Origin: Diploscapter coronatus
Taxonomy: Eukaryota > Nematoda > Chromadorea > Rhabditida > Rhabditidae
Direction of reading: 5' to 3'
Length of the DNA: 64,000 nucleotides
Assembly: GCA_964036155.1 (NCBI GenBank)
Contig: OZ038423.1
Coordinates: forward strand, 23,885,249-23,949,248
In this document: positions 13,053-23,267 of the stretch, piece by piece
How positions within the stretch are numbered: position 1 is the stretch's first letter
Layout of the letters: the number at the start of each line of letters is the position of its first letter
Notes under the pieces: generated by a model
Database searches by the model: none
Seen by the model: only the letters and a program-made list of their open reading frames with translations
What the model was told of the DNA's origin: nothing
Translations under genes and position numbers: made by a program

Positions 13053-14255
13053 ATGGATTTCTATCGGATTTTCCTAATTCTTCTAAATCTCAATCTTATC
13101 AGAGCCTACTTTGAAATGAAACTCGACTTCAAGTCTATCACGATCTATCAAGACTGCCTAAATCTAATGCGATGTGAAAAGCCGCAATTTCGGGTAGGGA
13201 ATTTTTTGTTTAGATTTTTGAAAATTTGAATTTTTAGCTATTCTGGAAAAGGCTGCCAGACAATGAGATTGGTTACGAGTATTGGTCGGAAGCGAACAAT
13301 ATTCCGGCGGTATGAATTTTAGAATTATTATAAATCCATAAAAGAAGTCTCTTATTTATTTGAATAAAAATATAGTTTCAGTATCCTATTTAAAGCTTTC
13401 TAAACATTTTACTTAACATTTTAGGATATTGTCGGTAGACAATTGTATCTGAGTTGGCCAGTTTGGTTGAGATCTGAAGGTGCAGAAATCTCGTTTCAAA
13501 TTTCGGGAGGCCAGAAGAAATTCCCTTGCGATGCCACGCCGTCTATGACCTTTACGAATAATACTCAGGTACCAAGTAATTTAAATATTGAAGTTCCAGA
13601 AGCCTATAAATTTAGTCTTGAAAAGCTTCTCGAACTTCTTATTCTTAGTTTTCCAGAAATTTCAAAAATCTCGACAACTTCCAAACCTGTTCCTAAAAGT
13701 TTCTGAAATATTGAATTTAGTTTTCCAGAGTTTTGACGACTTTAAAACTTCTATTTGTTTAGATCCGACCTAACGAAGTCCACATCGCTCTATCTGACTC
13801 CGATCAACCTCTGCTCTTGAAATTCTCTGGAAAATGTTTCAACGTCATAGTGCAAATTTCGGATCATTCCAATAAAAAGATTTGGAGGGTAGGTTTTAAA
13901 CATTTGCTTTCTGCTTCTTGAAAAATTAAAAATTCACTTCTTCTTTAAACGAAATATTGCTGATAAAAAGATGAAAAATAGATGAACTTTCAAAAAATCA
14001 ATTTTTTCGGCTTAGAACGTTCTATTTCAGAGAAACGCATCCAATAATTTGGTTGATGACTCGAATTCTACAGCTCAGCTAGTGTTTCTGATCTTGATTG
14101 CAGTTTTCTTGTTTTTGATTTTCGTAGCGATTATTACAATAGTTTTTCTGCAGTATTATTTTAAGAGGAAGGATAATCACAATGTTTCTGTATTGAATAA
14201 CACAGATTCAGCGATCTCAGGTCATAATCAAACAATTACGACGTATATTTCATAG
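13053..14255 (+). CDS. unknown type I single-pass membrane protein, 235 aa
   Basis: Five exons (13053-13193, 13238-13309, 13425-13568, 13763-13888, 14031-14255) total 708 nt in frame. The chosen ATG starts a good signal peptide (MDFYRIFLILLNLNLIRA). The extracellular part is about 160 residues with four visible cysteines (DCLNLMRCEK, KKFPCDA, SGKCFNV), suggesting two disulfides. A membrane helix follows (QLVFLILIAVFLFLIFVAII), then a stop-transfer FKRKDN and a short Asn/Ser/Thr-rich cytoplasmic tail. A longer in-frame upstream start at 12939 would bury the signal sequence and was rejected. I do not recognise the ectodomain; it is plausibly a small beta-sandwich receptor or adhesion protein. 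Confidence 0.7.
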
Positions 14256-14762
14256 GGTTTTTTTAGAGATTGAATAAATCTATTGAATTTGATAAAGTGG
14301 TACATTCATTGAAATGCTTGAAATATTGATTTCTTACAAGGGTTACTGAAATTATCATGAAAGATTGAATTCTGTGAATTTACAAAGGAAATAGATTGAG
14401 CAACATTGGTAAATATGTTAAACAATTTTTTACAAAGTATTGAAACTTATTAGAAATTTAATTTCTTATGAACCAGACCTAGAGAGGACGATCATCAGAA
14501 AACTCTTGCGACCTGGCCCCTATAATTTATTTTCGTTTGGCGAAAGTGCTCTCTAGGTTTGCTTTGAAATAAAATATTTTAAAGGATATTTATTTGAGTT
14601 ACAATTTTCCCTCATCACTACTGGATGTCTTCGGGAGTTGTCTGTATCATGTGCATTGAAATTAAATTATCGTTTCATATTTTATTGAATAAAATTTCTA
14701 CATGAAATCTGAGATTACTATAATCACAAAAAGCCTTATTTTATGTTAATTTTCCTAGCTCC
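14256..14762. other. intergenic between two convergent genes
   Basis: About 500 bp of AT-rich sequence between the membrane-protein gene (+) and the MITE that forms the 3' end of the F-box/kelch gene (-). No supported feature. Confidence 0.4.
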
Positions 14763-14906
14763 TAGAAAAGGACACGAATTTTGCTTATCTTTTTTTCTTT
14801 CCCCCATACTATTTCTTAGAAAATGCGATATCTTTTTCTAAACAGTGTCTCGGTGTCCCGATGCCTTTTTCTAATCGGTGTCTCGGTGTCCCGGTGTCTT
14901 TTTCTA
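14763..14906. mobile_element. small MITE-like repeat with TAGAAAARGACAC ends
   Basis: The ends TAGAAAAGGACAC and GTGTCTTTTTCTA are inverted. A near-identical core (CCCCATACTATTTCTTAGAAA, reverse-oriented) recurs in a second copy at 45958-46035. Internally this copy carries a tandem duplication of a GTGTCTCGGTGTCCCG unit. The right half lies inside the last coding exon of the F-box/kelch gene. Confidence 0.65.
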
Positions 14907-15844
14907 TGAGCCACTTTTCCCACTTCTCGCCATTTATTCGTTTGTGGATCGTATTCCTCGATTGAATTGCAAAAACTTCCCACAGGATAGCTGTGAAATT
15001 AAAGTTAGAAGATATTTCGTATAAAGATATGAAAAATCTCAGCTCACTTTCCTCCGATTGCATACAATTTTTCGTTAGCGGCAACGAGCGAATGATTCTT
15101 TCGTGCATAATTCATATCAGCGATTCGAGAACTTCGACTGCCAACTGGAGCTGAGGGATCGAAGCGCAGACAGGATTTGGATGCTCCACCACTAAATATA
15201 TAACGATACATTATTTATTATACAAAATTAATGACTAGTTTCCTCCTCCAGTTATGTAAATTTTTCCATTTAGCGATGCAACTTTGAAATAACCTAGTCT
15301 TTCTTGAATCTCCCCAATTTCAATCCATTCCCGTTCATCGTCTGATAATCGATATATCTTTCTACCACCAATAACTGAATATCCACAAATACAATAATGA
15401 ATATGCTATAGTGTGACCGTATAAAATTTCATCGCATGTTATTGTTTGAGCACATCTAATTTTATAAGGAAAAGCAGGTCCTGTTTGCCACTTTCCATCT
15501 ATTAAAACCTGAATAAATTATTTCATGGGCTTTCATTCGATCTTATTACATCAACTCGATTCCTACATCCACCCACATAATACAATTTGCCTTTGAAATA
15601 AGCGAAAAATGCATATATACACCATTCAGGAGGATCTGGTCCTGCAAAGAATGCAATAAAATTAAACCAATCTACTGGCTTTTGTAAAGTAACCTCTAGT
15701 GATTTGTCGAGTATTCAGGTCAAAGATTTCAAAGAGTTCTTTTTCACTATCCAATGTAAAAATCTAAAATTTACAAAATTGGCAATAGCAAATAAAATAA
15801 TCTACTTTATTTTTTGTTGTTGCTACTTCATATGATGCTAAATA

Positions 15845-17147
15845 CAGGGTGCGGACAAATTATGGAGGCACCGATAAATTGGGATTTAACCCGAAATATT
15901 GAAGTAATCGAGTTCAAATTTTAAAAATAATTTATTGATAACATAACGATAAAAAAACAACTAAGAGTTTTCGAAATGGCCGCCTTTAGCGTTGATACAG
16001 GCCTTGAGTCGCTTGGGGAAGGCATCGATGACGGCACGCAACTAGTCATTGGACATTTTGTCTCATGCTTCGACAAGGAAAGACTTCAAGAAGCCGAAAC
16101 TTTTGTGGGGAGTAGAGCAGGCCTTGGTCTCAAAGTATTACCAAATGGAATAATCCAATGGGTTCAAATCAGGGCTGTTGGAGGGTCATTCGGAAGAGGA
16201 GATGAAATCTGCGAAGTGAATTTTGCAGAAGGATTGAGTAGATTTTGACTTGTGGGAAGGAGCCGAATCCTGCTGAAAGCAGGAGGGACAGGATTTAAAA
16301 TGGATTTTGGTCCAGGGAATAAGAGCTTTATTTTAAATAAGATTTGATAGGTTTCGGTGTTGATCTTGGCGTTCTGGGGGACGAACACGAGGGAGGACTT
16401 TCCATGATAGGCGGTAGCCGCCCAAACCGGGATTGACTGAGGATGAGCACGTCTTCCGATCAGTTTGCCATTGGAATTAGCAGAGGAGACGTTTGGGGAC
16501 AGGATGTGATCATTTTGACGATTCATGAAAAGTTCCATTGTGAATATTTCCTCATCCGAAAAAATAATCGTTTTGTAGCGTGCCGAAGAAAGCCTCTTGG
16601 GAAACTGTTGGTATCTTTCAAGTCTGTTTGACATCATTTTGTCCGTAAGTTCGTGGACTTTTTGGATTCTGTAAGAGTTGAGCCCCAAGTCCTTCCTGAT
16701 GATGGTTCTGACCGATTTTTCATCGATTTCCAATTTTTTGGCCATTTTTCGCATGGATCTTCGGGGATTTCGTCGAATCATCTCGCGAAGTTTTTTCTTG
16801 TTCTGTTCCGTCCTCACACTCTTTTTTTTGCCTCTTCCTGGACGGTCAGCAGTAGATCCAGTCTCCTTGAACCGTTTTACAGCCTTCTGGACCGTCTTTC
16901 GACTGATTTTCAGCAGTTTGACGATGTCTTTCGTTTGATGCCCAGCCTGATGCAATGTGATGATAGTGGATCGCTTTGAACTCGGGGCTACCATTCTGAA
17001 TAAAAATTTTATTAGTGGTAAATAATATATGAAAATGATCACGAAATACAAGATAATGACGAAAAAATAAAAATAACGTGTAAACTCTGCGCGCTTCGCG
17101 AAAAATAGACGTTTTAGCAAGTGCCTCCATAATTTGTCCGCACCCTG
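15845..17147 (-). mobile_element. Tc1/mariner-superfamily element, 1303 bp, perfect TIRs, TA duplication
   Basis: The left end CAGGGTGCGGACAAATTATG (extending to 15871) is the exact reverse complement of the right end 17121-17147, giving perfect terminal inverted repeats of at least 27 bp. TA dinucleotides at 15843-15844 and 17148-17149 are the expected target-site duplication. The interior encodes a transposase on the minus strand. The insertion lies in a coding exon of the F-box/kelch gene. Perfect ends combined with internal stops suggest a recently mobilised, non-autonomous copy. Confidence 0.93.
15965..16991 (-). pseudogene. Tc1/mariner transposase, inactivated
   Basis: Translation on the minus strand begins MVAPSSKRSTIITLHQAGHQ, a helix-turn-helix start, then KLLKISRKTVQKAVKRFKET and a basic GRGKKKSVRTEQ hinge. 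The first catalytic Asp is in IIFSDEEIF and the conserved late motif is SPDLNPLDYSIW. The frame drifts after the PGPKSILNP region: the SPDLNPLDY block lies in another frame, followed by an in-frame TAG after SIW, and further stops precede the terminal KACINAKGGHFENS. At least one frameshift and two or three stops therefore make it non-functional. The DDE/D domain is recognisable but broken, and the catalytic triad cannot be completed in one frame. Confidence 0.85.
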
Positions 17148-17442
17148 TAATTAGTAAATTTAGCTATGTAATCAACAGAGTTAGTATGCGAATCAAACAG
17201 ATAAATTTTTCCTTCTTTAATACCGTTGTTGTTATAAGGCACTAAATACTAAAATTAATTTTCACTCATATAAGACATAATTTCTTACGATAAAATAAAC
17301 TTTTCCTCTCAAGCGCTTTCGGCAGATATTTCTTGATTATTTGCATCATTCGCTTGTTAGTCCAGGCCAATTGTCCCAGATCTTTGAATTCGGGATATTG
17401 GCAGATCAACAGTATCATTTCGACTGGTAACTTGGCTAGCAT

Positions 17443-20400
17443 CTTTGTTAAGTCGTTGTTAAGAGACCTAAACAATCACCATTGTATTATTTCAAAATGG
17501 AAATAAAAGAGTATTGATTGAATGAGAGTCTGCAATTAATGAGTTTGAAATTGATCGTTGAAGAAAAGAGAATGAAACCACTAAATTGATGCTTCGCAAT
17601 TTTTATCAGACTAAAAATCGATTCGAGCCAAAATTGGTCACATGTGGATTTTCCCAGGCTGAAGTTAGGGGCGAAAATTGCGTTATCAACACTCGAGATA
17701 CACTAGTTTTATTCTGGCTCAGCTGATTTTTGTGAAAAATATTTTCTTATTTTTATTTTACACGAATAAATCTCATATTGAACATTCTTATAACTAGTTC
17801 TAAACGTTAAATTTTGAAACATATCGCTTTTCAATCCTCTATAAAATTTTATTTTCCCATTCAAAGCCGTTAATTGTATTCTATTTTCGTCCATAAAAGT
17901 CGATCTAAGCTTTGGTTGCCATAGAAGTTTGGCCAAAATTTTCAAAAACCCATAAAACTCGTATTTCGTACAAATCAAAGTATTCTCAAGTAAAGTTTGT
18001 CGCTTAAATCTTGAAAATTCAAAGAAGATTTATCTCCGGGCTTGTCTTTTATCTTAAATCCAGTATATCCTTTATCTTATTTCTCCGATTCTCTTAAATC
18101 CCGACTGTCTCTGTATTCTTCCTAAGGAGAGTGAAATATGAGCGAACCAATTCCCAGGAAAGTCACCAAATAGCCCTAGGATCTTGCCCCCGAAAATTCG
18201 CAAAATGCTTCAATTTTCTAAATTTCTGCATTTTTCAAATCTTCAGAAGGTTTCTTCTATCTAACATAGGTTCGAGAGATTTTTAAGGGTAATAAAATAT
18301 TTTTTTCTGAGCTTAAAAATTTTCAGGTGATAAAATTAGCATTCTAGGTTTCAGAAATTAAAAAAAATAAAAAAAGTTAAATTCATGTTTGATACAGTAG
18401 AGCTTTGGATAAGATTTTTTAATAACGAATAGCATATGCTTCAACCTTCAACTTACTTTATACACCCTTTCTTAGGTTTAGTGTATGTAGGGGTAGGATC
18501 GATATCAGTCCAAATCTAATAACCTCCCATCCATTCTTTGCTTTTTAGGCTCATTTTTTCAGAATTTTTCTCGAAACTCTTTTACAACATTTTTCAATTT
18601 TTCATCGTCTCGATAAAATTTCTTTATAAATTCACGCCTTTTTATGATTTTTCCCTAAAATTTGGCGCTATTTCATTGTCCTGGTCAAAAATCCTTCCGA
18701 TTCCTCCTCGAAGAATTTATCGAAGCATATTTTATTGAAAAATGATGAAAAATTCCCGGAATTGTGCAAAACTTGACTGTCGTCCAATGGAATTTTGGCA
18801 TCATTTGCGAATTTTGCCGAAATTTTTTAACTTCCGGTTTTTTTCTCCGGAGAAAAATGTGATTCTTTTGTTTATGAGATTTTTATTTGTAAATTCGAAG
18901 ATACTTGATAATTCCGGAAATGAAACATGAAATATGACGTCTTCAGAGACGAGATTTATGACAGACTTTGAGAATACCTATAATTATTGTTTAGGTCTGA
19001 ATGTCTCACACAAATCAGTTTCTAACCACTCATTAATTGATACATTTTATAAGAAACAGGTTATCTTTTGAAGCTTATATAAAATTTTGAAGGCATTAAT
19101 TTTACCTTATACATTTTTCATTTTGCCATCGAAATCTTATTAACGTAAAATTTTAGGATATAACGTTGGGTATATCTGAAACTTGTCAGTTTAATGGTAT
19201 TAATTTTATCCCTTATTAGTTTATAGCATCTGCCATCGTAAAATTAGCTCACAATTTTGAGGTCCCCATTCAGGATTTTTTGAAATATTTGAAGAATTTC
19301 CAAATATAAAAGAAAAAATTCAGAACATTTGCTGAAAATTCCGCATCCGGGGCCGCATTTTTGTTCTTCTTTCCACGAGGAAATTCGTGTGCGCGTTTCC
19401 GGTCCAGCGCAAAAAATTCGCTGCAATCGTTTCTCCGTTTTTCGGAAAATCCTCATTCTTTTGTCGAATTTTTCATGGTCACGCAATTTCAAGCACATAT
19501 AATTTTTGCCCTTTTATATTTGGAAAATTCTTGACGCTTCTGGATTTTCTTGAAGTTCCGATAGGCCTCAAATATGTTAGAAACTTTTGAAACTTCCTAC
19601 CTTTCATTTAAACTTTTATTCAGTTTGGCACATCAATTCATATAATAGCGATTTCATTTAATTCTTTGGAGTTTCCCAAATTTTGAGAAAGTTCGAAAAC
19701 TTCCGAATATTTTCTTGCAAACCTGACCCCGTCTTATCATTTTGTATATCAATTATCTTCGGAAAATCGTGTCAAAAATGTCGTTCCCTGCTTACTTTCG
19801 AGCATGTCTTTGGAAATCCCCTTGGGACCCGATAGACCTGACTCCTGGCTTGAGATGGGGTCCTCGGAAAGGATAGAATAGAGGATAAGGGGACTTGAAA
19901 TATCCTAGATATCCTAGGATCAGATAAACCCCATTCAAGCGGCTTCAGACTCATTTTCATTTCTTTATTTAGTCGGAAATTTGCATTTTTATAGATTTTC
20001 AACTTCCTTTAACCTTAAAAAGCGGTAAAATGGAATTTTACGGACTGAAAATTCATGGGTTCAGAATTGTCTTATTTATTTGAAGTCGAATTTCTTATCA
20101 CGTTCCAAGATATCGAATTACTGCTTCTGAAATAAGATGAAAGTTCAAATATGATGTGGCAGAAATTTTGAAACTAGGAAGTTCCATTTTTCACCGGAAT
20201 TTTAGGCGCTTTAGAACCAGACATCGTTTATTTTGGACATAATAATTGCTTGAAAATGTTGCACCGTTGAAAAAGCGCAATTAACCAAGAAGTTTGAAGT
20301 TTTGTCGAGTTTGACAATAGTTATAGTCGTTCTTGAATTCTTTGAAAATTTAACTTGAATACGTTTTTGGATTGTTGATTAGTTCTTTTCTTTTAGCATT

Positions 20401-20513
20401 GTCAGAGACTTGGATTCTTGATTCAAAATGATTCAATCTCAATGTGCTAAGATCTCATTAATCTCGAATTAACGACTTTGTTTTTCGAACATTTTTGATA
20501 TCAAATATCTTTA
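17443..20513. other. 3 kb intergenic stretch, no convincing gene
   Basis: Several short open frames exist on both strands (for example minus 17709-17978), but none has recognisable motifs, splice partners or coding-like composition. There is no clear repeat. It may contain the distal promoter of the F-box/kelch gene. Confidence 0.4.
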
Positions 20514-22999
20514 TCAACCGCTTAAAAATACGAACATAAATAGAAAATTAAAAATAGGAAATATTTTGCCTGAACCCGAAAAATCATAAGGAAACTTGAT
20601 GTCTCTTTTCGCGTTGAACACTTTTTCGCCGGATATTGGGGTGTACCACGAAGTGTGTTGGCGAGACATCATTTCCTGAAGAAATAACATTTTTAAAGGT
20701 TAAATTTTTTACTAAATACGAGGTCCTTGATTCAATATTGTTTTGTCTGATCTTCATCTAAATTTCCAGACTTTACAACCTACTTGATAATATTGCACTG
20801 AATATTGATTATTACATAGATCTTCCTCGCAACAGTCGTCGCAATTTACCTAAAAACTTTTTTTCTTTTTTTCAAATCTGGTCCCTAGTTTTTATTTTTA
20901 TTTGCAATTTTTGAAATACGCGCGAGCAACTGTTAATATTTCTATCTTTCCTTCTCTTAGATTCCCCTTATCTCTAATCATAGTTCATCCGTCTTATTTC
21001 CGATGTCAACCCAGCCTTTCCTTCTTTCTCTAATTTTCATGTGATCTCTCATATTTTGAGAAAATCCGGTTCAAGCTTGTCGAATCTCGTGCGCTTTTCA
21101 ACCTGGCAATATCTTATGATGGTGCAGCAATATTTTTATGCTTTATTTATTATTTTGCCTATTTGAATGACATTTGTATGAATTTAATTGTGCATGTTTC
21201 AATATTTTATGAGTTCATCAATAATTTTCTACTTTTAATCTTCTCTTATTATGTAATAATAACCAGTCTCATTATCCGAAAGTTATAATAATTTTAATTT
21301 AATTTGTTTCTTACTAGGATTTAATTGATAAGTTTCAAAATTGAAGGAGCTCGTGGTTTAATTTTTAAATAATTGGCTGGACACTCTTGCAAATCCAATG
21401 ACATTCCACTTAAATCAAAATTTTACGATCTCAATTTTGACGTCATAAAATCAGGGGCTACTAAATTTCGAGAGCGCGGAAAAGAATAAGAGAAATTCTG
21501 ACTTCAGGAATTGACGAAGGCACATTTCTATAGGTGCGCGTTATGAATGATTTAGATTTTCTCTCTATCTCTTTATTTCTTTCTTTCTCTCTCCTTCCCT
21601 CTTTCTTTCTCTCTTTTATTACACTATTTTCAGCCGCTTGTCAAAACTTCTTACCTTCACTCCCTCTACTACAATTGTACTAGTGTGCATCAAGTTGGGC
21701 CATAGTAATTGTCCAGCAGAAGTCGAATATATTAGCCAGTTTTACGGGCCTATCCTATAGCATTGTGAGAGAGATTGGGTAGCGCACATGAGAGTTCATG
21801 AATTTTGCATGCCATCCTTTGACATCCCTTTTATAGAAGACATAAGGCTAATTCGTAAAGGGATGATCGATTTATTCATAGAAAACGGCGCAATGCGAGT
21901 TTCTAGGACTCATTATTTTATTTTGATCTTTAAAATTTTTGAATTTTCATTCAAGAAAAAATTTTAATGTTGTAATTTTCCTGGCTTCTTTAAAATTTTC
22001 AAGAAAAATTCTGAGCTTTCGTTTTCAGAGGAAAAAAATTCTAGGTCGTCATGGATTTCGTTCAGAGAAGACGTGAGAGAATGTCATTCCAGAGTCATTG
22101 AATTTTTGTGAGGTTGAATAGAGTTTTTGGGAGACACCACCTTTCAGACTCCACTTTATTTTTCTTTCAAAATTGCGCCTTTGAAAAGCTGATCTTCATA
22201 AGTTTCGGTTCTAAATTTCAAACCCCTCTGTCAATTGATCAATGGATCAATGACACATTCTGAATTTTATCATAATGTCGTGATTTTTTTTTATAAGCTT
22301 CATGTTTTCATAAAGCAAAGTTTTTTATTCTTGATAAATTAGATCTCATTATCGTTTCAAATTTATAATTTTCAAAGTTTATTAAAAAAAATCCAACCTG
22401 ATCCTGTCCATATCCGACCGATTCGCACAGTTCTGAGCATCGTTCACCGCATCCTCGACTCACAGAAGTAAATGCTTTGTTGATCGTGTCGATTGAAGTC
22501 TAAAATTAATTTGTCATTTTATTCTTATTTTTATAAGACTTACCACACAATACCTTTCCCAAGGCGCGCAAATCTTCGAAGTATCTATAGTGTCATATTG
22601 AACTAACGATTCATTGGCGCACCAGGAATCTCTAAAATTATCATATTTCAGTGATAGACTTGTTCGAAACGAAGACTATCATTTGAAAATCCATCTTCAT
22701 ATCATATCGAATCTTTCGAAGCTTATTTCATAGAATATTTCATCTATTTAGATCTGAAGTGAATCTCACTTACACGTTATTTAAAACTTTAACATCGTAT
22801 TACTCTAACTTCTTGAAACAAAAAAATCGATATCGGTACTTCGTTTGCCTGTACTCTCATGAGCATTGTTGATTTAAGTCCCTTACTTGTGCTCGATATC
22901 ATACATTTCGTTGTAGGAGAACGAGCAGCTGTAACATCGCAGGGCTTCGGATTTGGCGACCAGGCCGAATATTGTCCCAACGAGGAAAAGCAGTACCAT
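20514..22999 (-). CDS. GPI-anchored Ly6/uPAR-type (three-finger) protein
   Basis: Five exons (22887-22999, 22544-22631, 22398-22499, about 20784-20849, 20514-20675) give about 176 aa. The signal peptide MVLLFLVGTIFGLVAKSEA precedes LRCYSCSFSYNEMYD, the typical Ly6 opening. Cysteines follow in DSWCANES, KICAPWERYCV and GCGERCSELCESVG, and the fold-closing motif is CDDCCEEDLCNN. After it comes DFSGSGK, a likely GPI attachment site, and a hydrophobic C-terminus (IFPIFNFLFMFVFLSG). The protein is therefore predicted to be GPI-anchored at the cell surface. Nematode relatives of this type include the ODR-2/HOT and Quiver-like groups that modulate neuronal receptors and channels; assignment to one is not possible by eye. 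The third intron (about 1.55 kb) is unusually long and contains a CT-rich tract. Confidence 0.8.
21556..21618. repeat. CT-rich microsatellite-like tract
   Basis: A roughly 60 bp pyrimidine run of interleaved CTCT/TTTC units in the long intron of the Ly6-type gene. Confidence 0.6.
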
Positions 23000-23267
23000 A
23001 CAATCGATACCTAATCAAACTAGTCAAATATCAGGGAAAACGACTGAAATTACGGTAATTCTATTTAGAATAGTTATTTCATTTAAATATTATGATGGCT
23101 AAAATAACAAGATGATATAATATGAAAGAGAACTCAAAGATAAGATCCGTGATATCGAGTTATTTTATTTTATTTTTTATATTTGATAAAGTAGTTAGAT
23201 TAAAACTGAAAATTAGGGAATAATTGAAGTCTCGGAATATTTGGAATTCAGATTCGCCCATCATTAT

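Larger units (their letters stand above)
14816..17442 (-). pseudogene. F-box/kelch-repeat protein gene interrupted by a transposon
   Basis: The first exon (17289-17442) encodes an F-box: LAKLPVEMILLICQYPEFKD then LAWTNKRMMQIIKKYLP. Later exons encode kelch-type blades: KGKLYYVGGCRNRVD, VIGGRKIYRLSDDEREWIE, NGKIYITGGG, NEKLYAIGGNYPVGS and EEYDPQTNKWREVG. F-box/kelch proteins are substrate adaptors of SCF ubiquitin ligases. The second exon (about 17241-17148 joined to 15842-15806) is split by a complete Tc1/mariner element. Removing the element and one TA leaves a continuous frame with correct phases into the next exon, so the host gene was intact before insertion. The intact product would be roughly 310 aa. 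The stop (14816-14818) and last roughly 30 residues lie in a MITE-like repeat. The allele is probably null unless the element is spliced out. Confidence 0.75.

Noticed and set aside
15976..16979. Plus-strand frames across the mariner element
   Set aside because: Shadows of the transposase on the minus strand; no plus-strand gene is expected in this element type.
17709..17978. Minus-strand 89-codon open frame upstream of the F-box/kelch gene
   Set aside because: No motif, no phase-compatible splice partner and AT-driven composition.
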